DNA from: Algoriphagus aquimarinus
GTDB taxonomy: Bacteria; Bacteroidota; Bacteroidia; Cytophagales; Cyclobacteriaceae
Direction: 5' to 3'
NCBI RefSeq assembly: GCF_007997215.1
Contig: NZ_VORW01000009.1
Span: forward strand, 90,242 to 154,241
DNA: 64,000 bases
In this document: one piece after another, positions 7,886 to 18,800 of the stretch
Numbering within the stretch: position 1 is the first letter of the stretch
Layout: each line of letters opens with the position of its first letter
Made by a program: the position numbers and the translations under genes
Notes under the pieces: generated by a model
Told to the model about the DNA's origin: nothing
Seen by the model: only the letters and a program-made list of their open reading frames with translations
The model's database searches: none

Positions 7886-9667
7886 CTACAAGAAATTCGG
7901 TCTATCCAATTTCCTACCGATGCGGAAAGCAGCGTTCATCAGGCCAACATGGGAGTATGCCTGAGGGAAATTTCCCCACTGACTTCCTGTCTTCTGATCT
8001 ACATCTTCGGAGAATAAATGCAAGTGATTGCAATATTTCACCAGCGTCTCAAAGCCTTCCACGGCTTCATCCAATCTTCCCACGCAAGCTAGCGCCTCAA
8101 TATACCAGAAAGCACAGATCAAGAACGTCGTCTCTGGCACACCAAAATCATCCATGTGCTTGTAGCGATAGAATAGGAAATCCTTTGCCAACAACTCGTC
8201 TTCCAATGCTTTTAGGTGATCATTTGCTCGCTCTAGATCATCACCAAAGTAACCCATGGTAATTAATTGAAGCGTAGAGGCATCCATGTACGTCGAGCCA
8301 ATTGCTTGCCCATATGCCTTACGATCTGGAAGATAACACTCCTCTATTTTGCCGATAGCTAAATTTCTAAGAACTATCGCTTTCTGATACATCGCATCAT
8401 CCTTTAGACGTGTACCAATTTTTGCGGCAGCACAGGCTCCGGCCCAGTGAAATAAGAAGGTATAGCAATGCTGCTGTGCCAAATTCCTAAACTCCCAGAG
8501 CCCAGCGTCTTTTTCATTCATCGTCGCTTCGATCTTATTCAGCAAATTCATAATCATCGGCTTGGAGTTACTTCTCTCCTCTTCGGTAAATCGCTGATCA
8601 GAATAGAGTGGCAGTAAAGACACCAACACCTGGCCGTAAAGATCATTCTGAATATGTGTATAAGCTTGGTTTCCAAAGCGAACTGGCTTCTCTCCCATAT
8701 AACCATCCAAATCTGAAATCTCTTCAGTCAAAAGCGAATCGCCAGTAATCGAATAAAGTGGTTGATAACGACCATCTGGTCCAGGCTTTAGGTTATGAAT
8801 AAATTCGAAGTACTTCTCCAACTCCTCAAAGTGCCCCAAACTATTGAAACAAGTCAAGGTATAATAACTATCCCTAATCCAGCAGTAGCGATAATCCCAG
8901 TTTCGTGTGGATCCTGGAGATTCCGGTAAACTAGTTGTCGATGCAGCGATGATAGCTCCTGTATCTTCGTACTGGTGGATTTTGAGAATCAAAGCTGATC
9001 TCAAAACCAACTTCTGATGAAAATTGGAAATACTCGTGGACTTTACCCACTCTTGCCAATAAGCAGTAGTAGCATGCAGAAAACGCTCAGAAGTGGTCTC
9101 AATGGCTGCTTCCAACGGCCTCCCATAAGTCAATACTAGGTATATGGGCTTATTTAAAGAGAATGCCTTTCCATCCATAATGTAACTCAACGGCGCATTG
9201 GTAGACAATCTAAGTTCCTGCTCAGTATCCATAAAACGGATATGATTGCTTCCCATACTTGACTTCAGCAATCGAGAACCATGCTCAGCCGAAGGCTGAC
9301 ATTTGATCAGGATTTTAGGAGACCCTGATACTGCTTCGATCTTACGGATCAGCATCAGTGGCTTATAGTAGCGATCGAAGTTTTTGAATCGTGGTGCAAA
9401 ATCGGTCACAGAATAACTGCTATCTCCCGATTTGACGGTAGTCTTGAGTACGTTGGTATTTTCTAGATAAACTTGACTAGACTTGAATTCTCCGGATTCT
9501 GGGTGTATGGTGAATTCTCCGCCTTTCTCCCGGTCCAGCATTCCCCCAAAAATGAAATCAGAATCAAATCTTGGCAGACACATCCAGCTGATATTCGTGT
9601 CCAGTTCCACATGGGCGATATAGGCGCAATTGCCGATCACCCCACTTCCATAGGTATGTTTTTGCAT
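7886..9667 (-). CDS. GH15 glycoside hydrolase (glucoamylase/trehalase-like)
   Basis: 593 residues, no signal peptide, so probably cytoplasmic. Residues about 1-200 are the beta-rich trehalase-like N-terminal domain: GVIGNCAYIAHV, then ISWMCLPRFDS at 26-36. The (alpha/alpha)6 catalytic domain follows, with the GH15 signature STRNWDYRYCWIRDS at about 253-267 and the C-terminal QWGNFPQAYSHVGL near 565-580. GH15 enzymes of this arrangement hydrolyse alpha-glucosidic bonds, and several act on trehalose. With otsAB nearby, a role in trehalose turnover is a reasonable inference but unproved. The start is the only ATG ahead of the conserved N-terminus. Confidence 0.88.
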   Translation of the reverse strand: MQKHTYGSGVIGNCAYIAHVELDTNISWMCLPRFDSDFIFGGMLDREKGGEFTIHPESGEFKSSQVYLENTNVLKTTVKSGDSSYSVTDFAPRFKNFDRYYKPLMLIRKIEAVSGSPKILIKCQPSAEHGSRLLKSSMGSNHIRFMDTEQELRLSTNAPLSYIMDGKAFSLNKPIYLVLTYGRPLEAAIETTSERFLHATTAYWQEWVKSTSISNFHQKLVLRSALILKIHQYEDTGAIIAASTTSLPESPGSTRNWDYRYCWIRDSYYTLTCFNSLGHFEELEKYFEFIHNLKPGPDGRYQPLYSITGDSLLTEEISDLDGYMGEKPVRFGNQAYTHIQNDLYGQVLVSLLPLYSDQRFTEEERSNSKPMIMNLLNKIEATMNEKDAGLWEFRNLAQQHCYTFLFHWAGACAAAKIGTRLKDDAMYQKAIVLRNLAIGKIEECYLPDRKAYGQAIGSTYMDASTLQLITMGYFGDDLERANDHLKALEDELLAKDFLFYRYKHMDDFGVPETTFLICAFWYIEALACVGRLDEAVEGFETLVKYCNHLHLFSEDVDQKTGSQWGNFPQAYSHVGLMNAAFRIGRKLDRPNFL

Positions 9668-9783
9668 TAAGGTCAGGTTTGAATTTGAAAAGTCAGGCTA
9701 GTGGGTCAACTATCAAGAAAGGAAAAAGGATAGGTTAATCCAAAAAATATGGGGGATTTTGGCTTGATTAATTGGAACTAGAC

Positions 9784-10059
9784 TCAATATTCAAATACTG
9801 CAATCCCCAGATCTTCATCGTATGTAATTAAATAAATTTTTCTATCGATTGAATTGACAGAAATTAATTTTATAGATCTATCCAACAGAAAATAAGCAAT
9901 GGGTTCTTCGTCAAAATCAAACAAAAAGACATCTGTGGACATCAATCTTGTAGTTGCAATTTCTTCTTCACTACTAACCACACATTCATTTATATCCCAA
10001 ACTTGATAGTATAACCCATTTTTCCAAAAAAAACACCCCCCTCTTCCCCAAGCTAAAAA
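9784..10059 (-). pseudogene. 3' remnant of a 6-bladed beta-propeller (TolB-like/BF3164-type) gene
   Basis: The minus-strand frame is open from a stop at 10060-10062 to TGA at 9784-9786, about 91 codons, without an N-terminus. The translation has the closing-blade pattern of Bacteroidota 6-bladed propeller proteins: VFLFDFDEEPIAYFLLDRSI, then DRKIYLITYDEDLGIAVFEY at the C-terminus. A GTG at 9979-9981 could start a 65-residue peptide, but it would begin inside a blade. The intact propeller gene at 26.2-27.3 kb is the same broad class. I read this as the tail of a deleted gene. Confidence 0.6.
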
Positions 10060-10390
10060 TTCACAATATTAAACATCATTGACCCTCAAAATGGAATGAC
10101 TCCAAAAACTGCAACTGGCCGTTTGTTCAGAATTCACTTTTATTGAAAAATCCAGCACAAAAACCCTGTTTTAAAAATAATAAAGAAACATTATTGGGTA
10201 ATTGGAGAAGCGGAAATACTTTTATACTGAAAATTTATTCTGGAGATGAGTTGCATTTCAGATTTAAATTCTTGAGATTCAGCAAGAATGGAACTAAATC
10301 ACTTTTCAGAATAGCACTTCTGAAGATTTTATGGGGTCCGTGATATTTCAGTGAAGTCAATTATTAATCAACCCAATTAACCAAATCACT
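10060..10390 (+). other. Leader region of the susCD locus, with hairpin
   Basis: About 330 bases precede SusC with no convincing gene; a 66-codon frame at 10143 has no family character. A hairpin at 10305-10324 (TTCAGAA / TTCTGAA, loop TAGCAC, extendable by a wobble and an A.T pair) is followed by ATTTT. It could be a weak terminator or leader structure for susC. No antisense regulator of susC (SusR, HTCS or sigma/anti-sigma pair) lies upstream. Confidence 0.35.
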
Positions 10391-13357
10391 ATGAAAAAGC
10401 AGAGGAAGTTGTCTTTCCTGTTGGTTTTCCTTCTGTGCCTGAGCTTGCCTAGCCTGACTTTTGCCCAAGAAGGAGAAATAACGGGAAAAGTTACTGACAC
10501 GGAGTCCGGCGAAGGGATTCCAGGAGTGAGTGTCATTATTAAAGGTACCTCCAGAGGAGCCATCACAGATTTAGACGGGAGCTATTCGATCAGTGCAGGA
10601 TCGGAGGATGTACTCGCCTTCTCATTTTTAGGCTATGTAACTGTAGAGGAGACTGTCGCCAACAGGACAGTCATCAACGTTAGTTTATCGCCATCTATTC
10701 AGGCTCTGACCGAGGTTGTGGTCGTAGGCTACGGTACCCAAGAAAGAAAGGAAATTACAAGTGCTGTGACTAGTGTCAAGGCCGAGAATTTCAATCAAGG
10801 TACTGTAAATGACCCTCGCCAATTGCTTCAGGGTAAAGTAGCAGGCTTAAACATTGCAAGACCTGGAGGTAACCCCAACGGCGGCTTTAATATGCGTCTA
10901 AGGGGAATCTCTTCCATAGGTGAAAATGCTGAACCTCTTGTAGTAATTGACGGTGTAATCGGAGGTTCTTTGAGTACTGTGGATCCTAATGACATCGAAT
11001 CCATGGATGTACTAAAAGACGGATCAGCTGCCGCAATTTATGGAACAAGGGGCTCTGCAGGGGTTATCTTGGTTACCACCAAAACAGGAAAAGTAGGCAG
11101 AACTGTAGTGGAATTCAATAGCAGCATGGCCATTGAAAATGTTGCTCGGACCATCAGTGTGATGAATGCTGATGAATATAGACAGGTCCCCAATTCTGTT
11201 GACTTAGGTGGCAATACCAACTGGTTAGATGAAGTAACGGGCACCGGCTTAAGTTTTGTAAATAACCTTTCATTAGGTGGAGGCACCGCCTCAACAAGCT
11301 ATAGAGTCTCCATCAACTCAAGAAATGTGAATGGCGTAGGTATCAATTCCGGTTTTGACCAATTGAACGCCAGGCTAAACCTGACCCAAAAAGCATTGAA
11401 GGACAAAGCCACCTTCACAGTAAACGTTTCAAACACTACAATTGACAGAGAATTTGGAAATGACAACTCCTTCAGATATGCGATCGTAAGTAATCCTACT
11501 ATCCCTGTCAGAAGTTCATTGCCACAGGATGTTCAATTTGGAGGATATACGGAGCGGGATATTTTCGACTGGTTCAATCCTGTTTCAATTGCTGAACAAA
11601 ATATCGCAGATGGTCGTGACAGCAAGCTGTTGGCTAGTATACGAGGGGAATACAACTTCACAAACAAATTTAGAGGTGCTGTATTCTATGCAAGCCAAAG
11701 AGAAACTGATTGGAGAGGTTCATATTCGCCAAAAACAGCAAAATTCGGAGGAGGATTTGGCAGAAATGGCCTTGCTACCATTGAAAATAATGAAAGACTG
11801 AACGAACTGTTTGAGACCACACTTAATTACGATGAAACAGTGGGCAAAGTTGGAATGGCTTTCTTGGCAGGTTATTCCTTTCAGGAGTTTTTCAATAGAG
11901 GCAGTTATACCCAAGCAGGGAATTTCCTGACAGATGCATTTACGTATGATAATATCAGTGCTGCACTTGACTTGGCCAATGGTTTGGCATCAGTTTCAAG
12001 TTATGCCAATTCAAACAGGTTGGTGGCATTCTTTGGACGTGCCAACTTCAACTTTGAAGACACTTACCTTTTATCTCTCAGTGCACGATATGAGGGTTCC
12101 TCTAGATTTGGAGCCAATAACAAATGGGGATTGTTCCCTGCGATTAGCGCGGGCGTAAACATTGCCAATTTGATCGATATGGCAGGTGTAACTGCTATGA
12201 AATTTAGAGCCAGTTATGGTAGAACAGGTACACAACCTGGAGAATCCTATTTGTCCCTACTAAGATTTGGTCGTCAGGGCAACTTCTTTTATAACGGACA
12301 GTTTGTACCTTCCTATGGCCCAGTATCCAATGCCAACCCAGACTTGGCATGGGAAACAAAGGATGAATATAACGTTGGTTTGGATTTTGTCATCCTCAAC
12401 AACAAACTGGATGGTGCGATTGACTACTACACCAGGATCACAACAGGTATGATCTTACCTATAAATGTTCCAGTTCCTCCAAATCTTTTCCCTACCACCC
12501 AATTGAACATCGGTGAAATGTCTAATTCGGGTCTTGAGGTCATGTTGAATTACAAAGCCATCCAAAAATCTGATTTCAGATGGACTACCGGTGTCAACTT
12601 CTCAACCTTAAAAACTAAGCTTAGAAGCTTGTCCGCCGGAGATTTGAGTTTTGGAGAAGTTAACTATCGTTCCAACTTTGGTTCACCTGGTCAAAACCTG
12701 ACTCAATTGATCCGAATCCAAGAAAATGGTCCTTTGGGACAGATCTGGGGGCCGGTACTCGATGGAATCAATGAAAACGGAAGCCCAAGGATGAAGGTCA
12801 TTAATGGAACAGCATTAGATGCCAACGGCAATCCAGTTTATTGTAACTGTAATGATGACCGTGCCCAATTGGGTACTGCCTATCCTACTTTAAATTTTGG
12901 TTTCAATAACAGCTTCAAATACAAAAACTGGGACTTGAATTTCTTCTTCAGAGGATCATTTGGTCATTATCTGATCAACAGCTACAGAGGTTTCTATGAG
13001 AATACAGAAGGTACCACTGTCCAAAATTATAACATTGTAAATACCAAATACTATGATCCAAGTGTCACCAAGGCTGAATATAACAGCAGCCACGTCGAAA
13101 AAGCGGATTTCGTAGTCCTTGACAATGCCACTATAGGATACAACTTTAAAATGAGTCCTGGAAAAGCAGTTGGAAGAATTAGAACTTTCATCTCTGTCCA
13201 AAACCCGTTCATGTTAACTGGTTATACAGGAGTTGATCCTGAGGTAAGGTATGGAGATTCGGAGGCGGGTGGTGATCCGCTAGCTCCAGGCATAGAGCGT
13301 AGAGCAACGTATTTCACTACTACGGTCACTACTTTCGGTCTAAATTTAACTTTCTAA
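10391..13357 (+). CDS. SusC/RagA family TonB-linked outer-membrane transporter
   Basis: 988 residues. Signal peptide MKKQRKLSFLLVFLLCL ending near TFAQ. A CarboxypepD_reg-like domain (about 28-100: GKVTDTESGEGIPGVSV, FLGYVTVEE) is followed by a plug domain (about 110-230: PLVVIDGVIGG, SMDVLKDGSAAAIYGTRGSAGVILVTTKTGK pattern). A long 22-strand-type barrel ends in the typical hydrophobic strand TTVTTFGLNLTF. It imports a large substrate with TonB energy and a SusD lid, and its SusD partner starts 17 bases downstream. There is no N-terminal STN/FecR-interaction domain, so regulation through an anti-sigma factor is not indicated. The substrate cannot be told from sequence. Confidence 0.95.
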   Translation: MKKQRKLSFLLVFLLCLSLPSLTFAQEGEITGKVTDTESGEGIPGVSVIIKGTSRGAITDLDGSYSISAGSEDVLAFSFLGYVTVEETVANRTVINVSLSPSIQALTEVVVVGYGTQERKEITSAVTSVKAENFNQGTVNDPRQLLQGKVAGLNIARPGGNPNGGFNMRLRGISSIGENAEPLVVIDGVIGGSLSTVDPNDIESMDVLKDGSAAAIYGTRGSAGVILVTTKTGKVGRTVVEFNSSMAIENVARTISVMNADEYRQVPNSVDLGGNTNWLDEVTGTGLSFVNNLSLGGGTASTSYRVSINSRNVNGVGINSGFDQLNARLNLTQKALKDKATFTVNVSNTTIDREFGNDNSFRYAIVSNPTIPVRSSLPQDVQFGGYTERDIFDWFNPVSIAEQNIADGRDSKLLASIRGEYNFTNKFRGAVFYASQRETDWRGSYSPKTAKFGGGFGRNGLATIENNERLNELFETTLNYDETVGKVGMAFLAGYSFQEFFNRGSYTQAGNFLTDAFTYDNISAALDLANGLASVSSYANSNRLVAFFGRANFNFEDTYLLSLSARYEGSSRFGANNKWGLFPAISAGVNIANLIDMAGVTAMKFRASYGRTGTQPGESYLSLLRFGRQGNFFYNGQFVPSYGPVSNANPDLAWETKDEYNVGLDFVILNNKLDGAIDYYTRITTGMILPINVPVPPNLFPTTQLNIGEMSNSGLEVMLNYKAIQKSDFRWTTGVNFSTLKTKLRSLSAGDLSFGEVNYRSNFGSPGQNLTQLIRIQENGPLGQIWGPVLDGINENGSPRMKVINGTALDANGNPVYCNCNDDRAQLGTAYPTLNFGFNNSFKYKNWDLNFFFRGSFGHYLINSYRGFYENTEGTTVQNYNIVNTKYYDPSVTKAEYNSSHVEKADFVVLDNATIGYNFKMSPGKAVGRIRTFISVQNPFMLTGYTGVDPEVRYGDSEAGGDPLAPGIERRATYFTTTVTTFGLNLTF

Positions 13358-13374
13358 GCTAAAAATAAGATATC

Positions 13375-15009
13375 ATGAAAAAATTAATCAACATAAGATC
13401 CTTCTTGATTGGCTTAGGAATGTGTTTTGTCATTTCTTCCTGCGTTGATTTGGAAGAAGAAGTGTACAGCGCGGTAACAGCCGAGAACTTTTTCAAAACC
13501 GACGAAGAATTCATCTCCGCATTGGGACAGGCGTATAGTTCACTCGGAGGCCTGGGCAACCACTCAGGGCTCTGGTCTATAAATGAACTAGCTTCAGACG
13601 AAATAGTAATTTCCACTAAGGGTGGCGACTGGTTTGACGGGGGGGTATTATTGCAGCTACATCAGCATGAATTCCTGCCTGACAATCCCTTCTTCCAAAA
13701 CTCCTGGAATTTCCTTTATGGGGGCATCAATACCTGTAACCGGTTGATATTTTCCTTTCAAAATCTGGATAACCCGAATTCTGAAGCCTATATCGCTGAA
13801 TTGCGGGCCCTAAGAGCTTTGTATTATTACTGGGCTATGGATGCTTTCGGGAATATCCCAATCGTAACGGATTTTACCATCACTGAGGCTCCGGATACCA
13901 AAAACCGGGTGGAGGCTTACAATTTTATCCTTAGCGAACTCAATGAAATCATTCCCTTACTTCCTGACGCCAAGGACGGAACCACCTATGGCAGAATGAC
14001 CAAATGGAGTGCGCTGATGATTAGGATGAAGTTATATCTGAATGCTGAGACCTATACAGGAACAGCCCAATGGGCTCTTGCAGCCAAGGATGCCGAGGAA
14101 ATTATCAATACAGGGCCTTATAGTTTAATGCCTACTTACAGGGACAATTTTATCATCAACAACTCAAATTCTACAGAAAACATCTTTGTTTATCCTTATG
14201 ACAAGGTGTTTGCGCGGGGATTTAACTGGGTGATGATGACTCTTCACATTGCCAGCCAGTCCACCTTCAACCTCACCCAGCAGCCCTGGAACGGATACCA
14301 AACCGTAGAAGAATTTTATAATTCTTATGTGGATCCGACAAAGAACCCCGGCGTTCAGGGTCCTGTATGGAAAGGTTTAGCTTTAGAGCCTTCCACAGGA
14401 ACCGTTGACGGCAGATTAGGTAATTTCTTGGTGGGTCCTCAGAAAAGATCAAATGGGGGTACTCTGTTAGACCCGGGAGTAGAACCTACGGATCCAACCG
14501 GCCAAAATGGAGACCCAAACGGAGAGCCGATCACTTTCATGCCATTTTTGAATGAAATATGGCCACAGGGATTGCGTCAGGCAGGTGCACGGATAGGCAA
14601 GTATGAGTTTGAAATTGGTGGAACCGATAACATGAGCAATGACTTTGTAGTATTCCGGCTTTCTGATGCCATTCTAAGTTTGGCAGAAGCAAAATTCAGA
14701 TTAGGAGAAACTACCCAGGCATTGGCTTTGGTCAACCAGATCAGGGACAGAGCAGGAAATCTCGATCCATTCACTACCCTCACCAATGAAAATCTACTTG
14801 CAGAGCGAGGCAGGGAGATGTTTGTGGAAATGACGAGAAGACAGGATTTGATCCGATTCAAGAAATACGGAGAGGCATGGTGGCCTTTTGAGGGGATGAA
14901 ACGTCCTAAGAAGGTACACAGCGCAGGAAGTTTTCTGGAGCTGTTCCCTATCCCACAGCCTCAGCTTTTGGCAAACCCTAAGCTGCAGCAAAATCCAGGT
15001 TATAATTAA
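13375..15009 (+). CDS. SusD/RagB family nutrient-binding lipoprotein
   Basis: 544 residues with a lipoprotein signal ending at Cys23 (VISSC). The N-terminal SusD-like segment (VTAENFFKTDEEFISALGQAYSSLGGLG), the TPR-rich helices (YIAELRALRALYYYWAMDAFGNIPIVTDF), and the C-terminal RagB block (LSLAEAKFRLGETTQALALVNQIRDRAG, ending FPIPQPQLLANPKLQQNPGYN) are all typical. It forms the surface lid over the SusC pore upstream. A terminator follows closely, so susCD is probably one transcript, and the downstream lipoprotein genes start separately or by read-through. Confidence 0.95.
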   Translation: MKKLINIRSFLIGLGMCFVISSCVDLEEEVYSAVTAENFFKTDEEFISALGQAYSSLGGLGNHSGLWSINELASDEIVISTKGGDWFDGGVLLQLHQHEFLPDNPFFQNSWNFLYGGINTCNRLIFSFQNLDNPNSEAYIAELRALRALYYYWAMDAFGNIPIVTDFTITEAPDTKNRVEAYNFILSELNEIIPLLPDAKDGTTYGRMTKWSALMIRMKLYLNAETYTGTAQWALAAKDAEEIINTGPYSLMPTYRDNFIINNSNSTENIFVYPYDKVFARGFNWVMMTLHIASQSTFNLTQQPWNGYQTVEEFYNSYVDPTKNPGVQGPVWKGLALEPSTGTVDGRLGNFLVGPQKRSNGGTLLDPGVEPTDPTGQNGDPNGEPITFMPFLNEIWPQGLRQAGARIGKYEFEIGGTDNMSNDFVVFRLSDAILSLAEAKFRLGETTQALALVNQIRDRAGNLDPFTTLTNENLLAERGREMFVEMTRRQDLIRFKKYGEAWWPFEGMKRPKKVHSAGSFLELFPIPQPQLLANPKLQQNPGYN

Positions 15010-15032
15010 CAGGGGATAAATACAAAGAAAAA

Positions 15033-15067
15033 AGCAGGCTGAAAGTTTACTCAGCTTGCTTTTTTTT
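15033..15067 (+). terminator. Rho-independent terminator of susCD
   Basis: A 10-bp stem with one wobble (AGCAGGCTGA at 15033-15042, TCAGCTTGCT at 15051-15060) is followed by seven more T, 23 bases after the susD stop codon. Confidence 0.85.
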
Positions 15068-15183
15068 GTCTTCTTTCTTTTCATTAGCTTCAACTTTAGC
15101 CGTCAGCTTTGGGATTTTACTCCAATTACCCCGGGCTTGACATTCTGCGTACCCTTTATTTCTATTCTTATATCGCCAACCGC

Positions 15184-15780
15184 ATGTATATTAAAAATCT
15201 GATTTTACCTTTTTTTATTCTTTTGGTCATAGGACAAGGCTGTAGTTCTCCGGGCATTGGAGTAGATGAAGACTATAATTCATCTGACAGTCTATTTCTG
15301 GGAATGTATCTGGGAATGGGGCAAGAGGATTTTTTTAACCTCTGTACAGAGTTGAATAAGCAGGAGCTTATCACACAGGGACCTGGAGGAAATACCAACG
15401 TGGAACATCGGATGACCGATGAATTTGACAGTGAGGTTAGCATGCGTTTTTTTCCCACATTTATTGAAAACAAAGTGTTTGAAATGCCTGTGACCTATTC
15501 CTATGTTGCTTGGGCCCCCTGGAACAAGCAATACTGGGCAGACAGCCTGCTGGAAAAGGTTTTGGATAAATATAAAATTTGGTACGGGGATGATTTCACA
15601 TTGATTAATCATCCAGACCAGGGTAAGGTATACTACAAAATTGACAAGAAAAGAAGAATCAATTTGTTTATCCGGGATGAACAATATGTTCAGGCCGTGT
15701 TCACAGATCTGAAAGTAGAGAAAAGGCTGAGGGAGGAATTCGAGAAAAACAAACCATCTAACTATGAGCCCTCAAATTGA
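15184..15780 (+). CDS. Hypothetical lipoprotein between susCD and the VCBS genes
   Basis: 198 residues from the ATG at 15184, chosen because MYIKNLILPFFILLVIGQGC is a lipoprotein signal (Cys19). The frame is open 25 codons further upstream, but that stretch is not signal-like. The mature part is acidic/aromatic with a mixed alpha/beta look (FLGMYLGMGQEDFFNLCTELNKQ, MPVTYSYVAWAPWNKQYW). I do not recognise a family. It lies 29 bases upstream of the first VCBS gene, so it probably shares its transcript and may assist the same surface complex. An envelope location is the only firm prediction. Confidence 0.75.
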   Translation: MYIKNLILPFFILLVIGQGCSSPGIGVDEDYNSSDSLFLGMYLGMGQEDFFNLCTELNKQELITQGPGGNTNVEHRMTDEFDSEVSMRFFPTFIENKVFEMPVTYSYVAWAPWNKQYWADSLLEKVLDKYKIWYGDDFTLINHPDQGKVYYKIDKKRRINLFIRDEQYVQAVFTDLKVEKRLREEFEKNKPSNYEPSN

Positions 15781-15809
15781 TTGGTTAAATTCTAAACATT
15801 GAATACCTG

Positions 15810-18800
15810 ATGAAGAATGCCTGTCTTTTGGCCCTTATCTTTTCCTTTTTGATTTTTTCTTCCTGTAATGAGGAAGGTAAGTCCGGGTCAGAATATTTAT
15901 TTGTAGAGTTGGATTCCAATATAACAGGTATTGATTTCACCAACCAACTGACAGAGACGGAGGAATTCAACATCATTGAATACCTGTATTTCTACAATGG
16001 TGGGGGAATAGCGGTGGGGGATGTCAATAATGACGGACTTCTGGATTTATACTTTTCTGCCAACCAGCTTCCCAATAAGCTTTTTTTGAATAAAGGAAAT
16101 CTGGTTTTTGAAGATATTACTGCACAGAGCGGCCTAGCTTCTGCCGGAGCCTGGAAAACAGGAGTGAGCATGGCAGATATCGATGGAGACGGTCTTTTGG
16201 ATATCTATGTCTGTAGACTGGGAGACTGGAAAGGGGTAAAAGGTAAAAATGAGCTTTATCTCAATAATGGAGACCTGACCTTTACCGAAAACGCTGCGGA
16301 ATTTGGTCTTGACTTTCAGGGATTTAGTACGCAGGGGGCATTCTTTGACTACGATCTGGACGGAGATCTGGATATGTATCTTCTCAATCATGCGGTGCAC
16401 ACAGCCAATAGTTATGGCAGGGCATCTTTGAGATACATAGACAGTGGTCCTTCAGGAGATCGCCTTTACCGCAACAACGCAGATAAGGATGAAAAAAAAT
16501 TTACCCCAGTCACCAATGAGGCCAGGATTTTTTCTTCCCAAATTGGTTATGGCTTGGGAGTTGGGATTTCTGATATCAACAAAGATGGTTGGCCGGATAT
16601 CTATGTTTCCAACGATTTTAATGAAAATGATTACCTCTATCTGAACCTGGGAAATGGAGCCTTTATGGAATCTGGTTCAGAGAGTATAACGCATTCCAGC
16701 CGGTTTTCTATGGGCAATGATTTGGCGGATATCAACAACGATGGTTGGATAGATATCTTAAGTCTTGATATGCTTCCGGAGGATGAGATCACACAAAAAC
16801 GCTCTGCGGGAGAGGACAGTTATGAAATCTACCGGTTGAAACTGAATTTTGGATATGGCCGGCAAGTGAGCAGAAATACCCTGCAGCTGAATAACGGAAA
16901 TGGGACTTTTTCAGAAATCGCACAACTGGCCGGTATTTCTGCCACCGATTGGAGTTGGGCTCCCTTGTTTGCAGATTTTGACAACGACGGATGGAAGGAC
17001 CTCTTTATCTCCAACGGTATTTTGAGGCGCCCCAACGACATGGATTACATTAACTTCATCACTAATCCGGAACTAGAGGATGGCATGGTGAAAAAGCCGG
17101 AAATCAGTAACCTGGATTTGGCCCAAAAAATGCCTTCAGGGAAGGTCTCAAATTACATCTACAAAAACACCGGAAATCTTTCCTTTCAGGACATGAGTGC
17201 AGACTGGGGTATTTCCAAGGCAACTGCTTCCAATGGAGCTGTCTACGCCGACCTAGATAATGACGGGGACCTAGATCTGGTGGTCAATAACCTGAATGCT
17301 CAGGCTAGTGTTTTTGAAAATCAACTCAACAAAATATCAGGTAAGGATAAAACCACATTTTTAAAACTCCGGTTTGAAGGTGCCAGAAACAATAAATTTG
17401 GCATTGGTGCCCGAGTGGAAGCATTTAGTAAAGACCAAACTCTCATCCAGGAAAATTTTACCGCCAGGGGGTTTCAGTCATCCGTGGCTCCCGAGATCCA
17501 TTTGGGACTGGGTGATATACAATTTTTGGATTCCTTGAAAGTTACCTGGCCCGGCGGTGGAAGCCAGACTTTGAAGAAGGTGGAAGTGAACAGAAGTATG
17601 ATTTTCAGGGAAATCGACGCGCAGTCCCCTCCCCTCCCAATCGAGACTAAGAGAACTCCACTTTTGAAAAAACTTCCTTATGAAATCACAGGGCTGGAAT
17701 TTTTCCATATGGAAGATGAGTATAATGATTTCAATCATCAACCCTTAATTCCTTTCAAGCTTTCCCATAGCGGACCTGCCATGGCTGTGGGCGATGCAAA
17801 TGCAGATGGGTACATGGACATTTATCTTGGAGGGGCAAAAGGTCAAAAGGGAGCTCTTTTTGTCCAAACCAAAGATGGGAAGTTCAAGAATTCATCCCTT
17901 TTTATTGGAGAAGAAAAATTGAATCAGGATGAAGTTTTTGCCGTTTTCTTGGCAAATGAACAAACAGGAAAACCAGACCTTTTGGTGCTCAAAGGAGGAG
18001 AAACGCCGGATGCCCGGAGAGAAGGAAACAACACCCTTTTTACAAATGAAGGGGCTGCCGGTTTTTCAAAAAAACAGCAGCTATCCATTGATGCGGACAT
18101 TCAAGTCTCTATGGTACTGCCAGCAGATATTGACGGCGACGGTTTACAGGATTTAGTTATTGCAGGTAGGAACGTCGCTGGGAAATACGGGCTGATCCCG
18201 CGGAGTTATATTTTAAGAAATAAAGGAGGAAATGAGTTTGAAGATATAACAGCAAGGATTGCTCCGGAGTTGGAATTCATCGGTATGGTCACTGATGCCG
18301 CCTGGGTGGATTTGGATCAAAACGGCAAGCTGGATCTGGTTATCGTGGGGGATTGGATGCCTATAACTGTTTTTATGAACAGAGAGGGGCGCCTAGTCAA
18401 CGAAACAGAAAAAATGGGTCTGGCAAAAACTTCTGGTTGGTGGAATTCCCTAGCCGTGGAGGATCTAAATGGAGATGGATTCCCGGATCTGGTGGCGGGA
18501 AATCTGGGATTGAACAGCAGGCTGAAAGCCACAGAAGAATTTCCCCTGAAAATGTATGTTAAGGATTTTGATGGAAACGGAAGCCTGGAGCAGGTTATTG
18601 CCTATTCCCGACAAGGCAACTATTACCCGGTTGCGACAAGAGATGAACTGGTCAGGCAGATTCCAATAATGAAAAAGGACCTGCTCAGCCACAGGGACTT
18701 TGCCGGAAAAACTATTGGTGAGTTATTTAATAACTTAAGGCTGGAAAAGGCTGCACTTTATGAAGCACATCAATTACAGTCCCTGGTCTTGATTAATCAA

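Noticed and set aside
10143..10343. 66-codon frame upstream of susC
   Set aside because: Low-complexity Lys/Phe/Asn content, no ribosome-binding site and no recognisable motif; treated as leader sequence.
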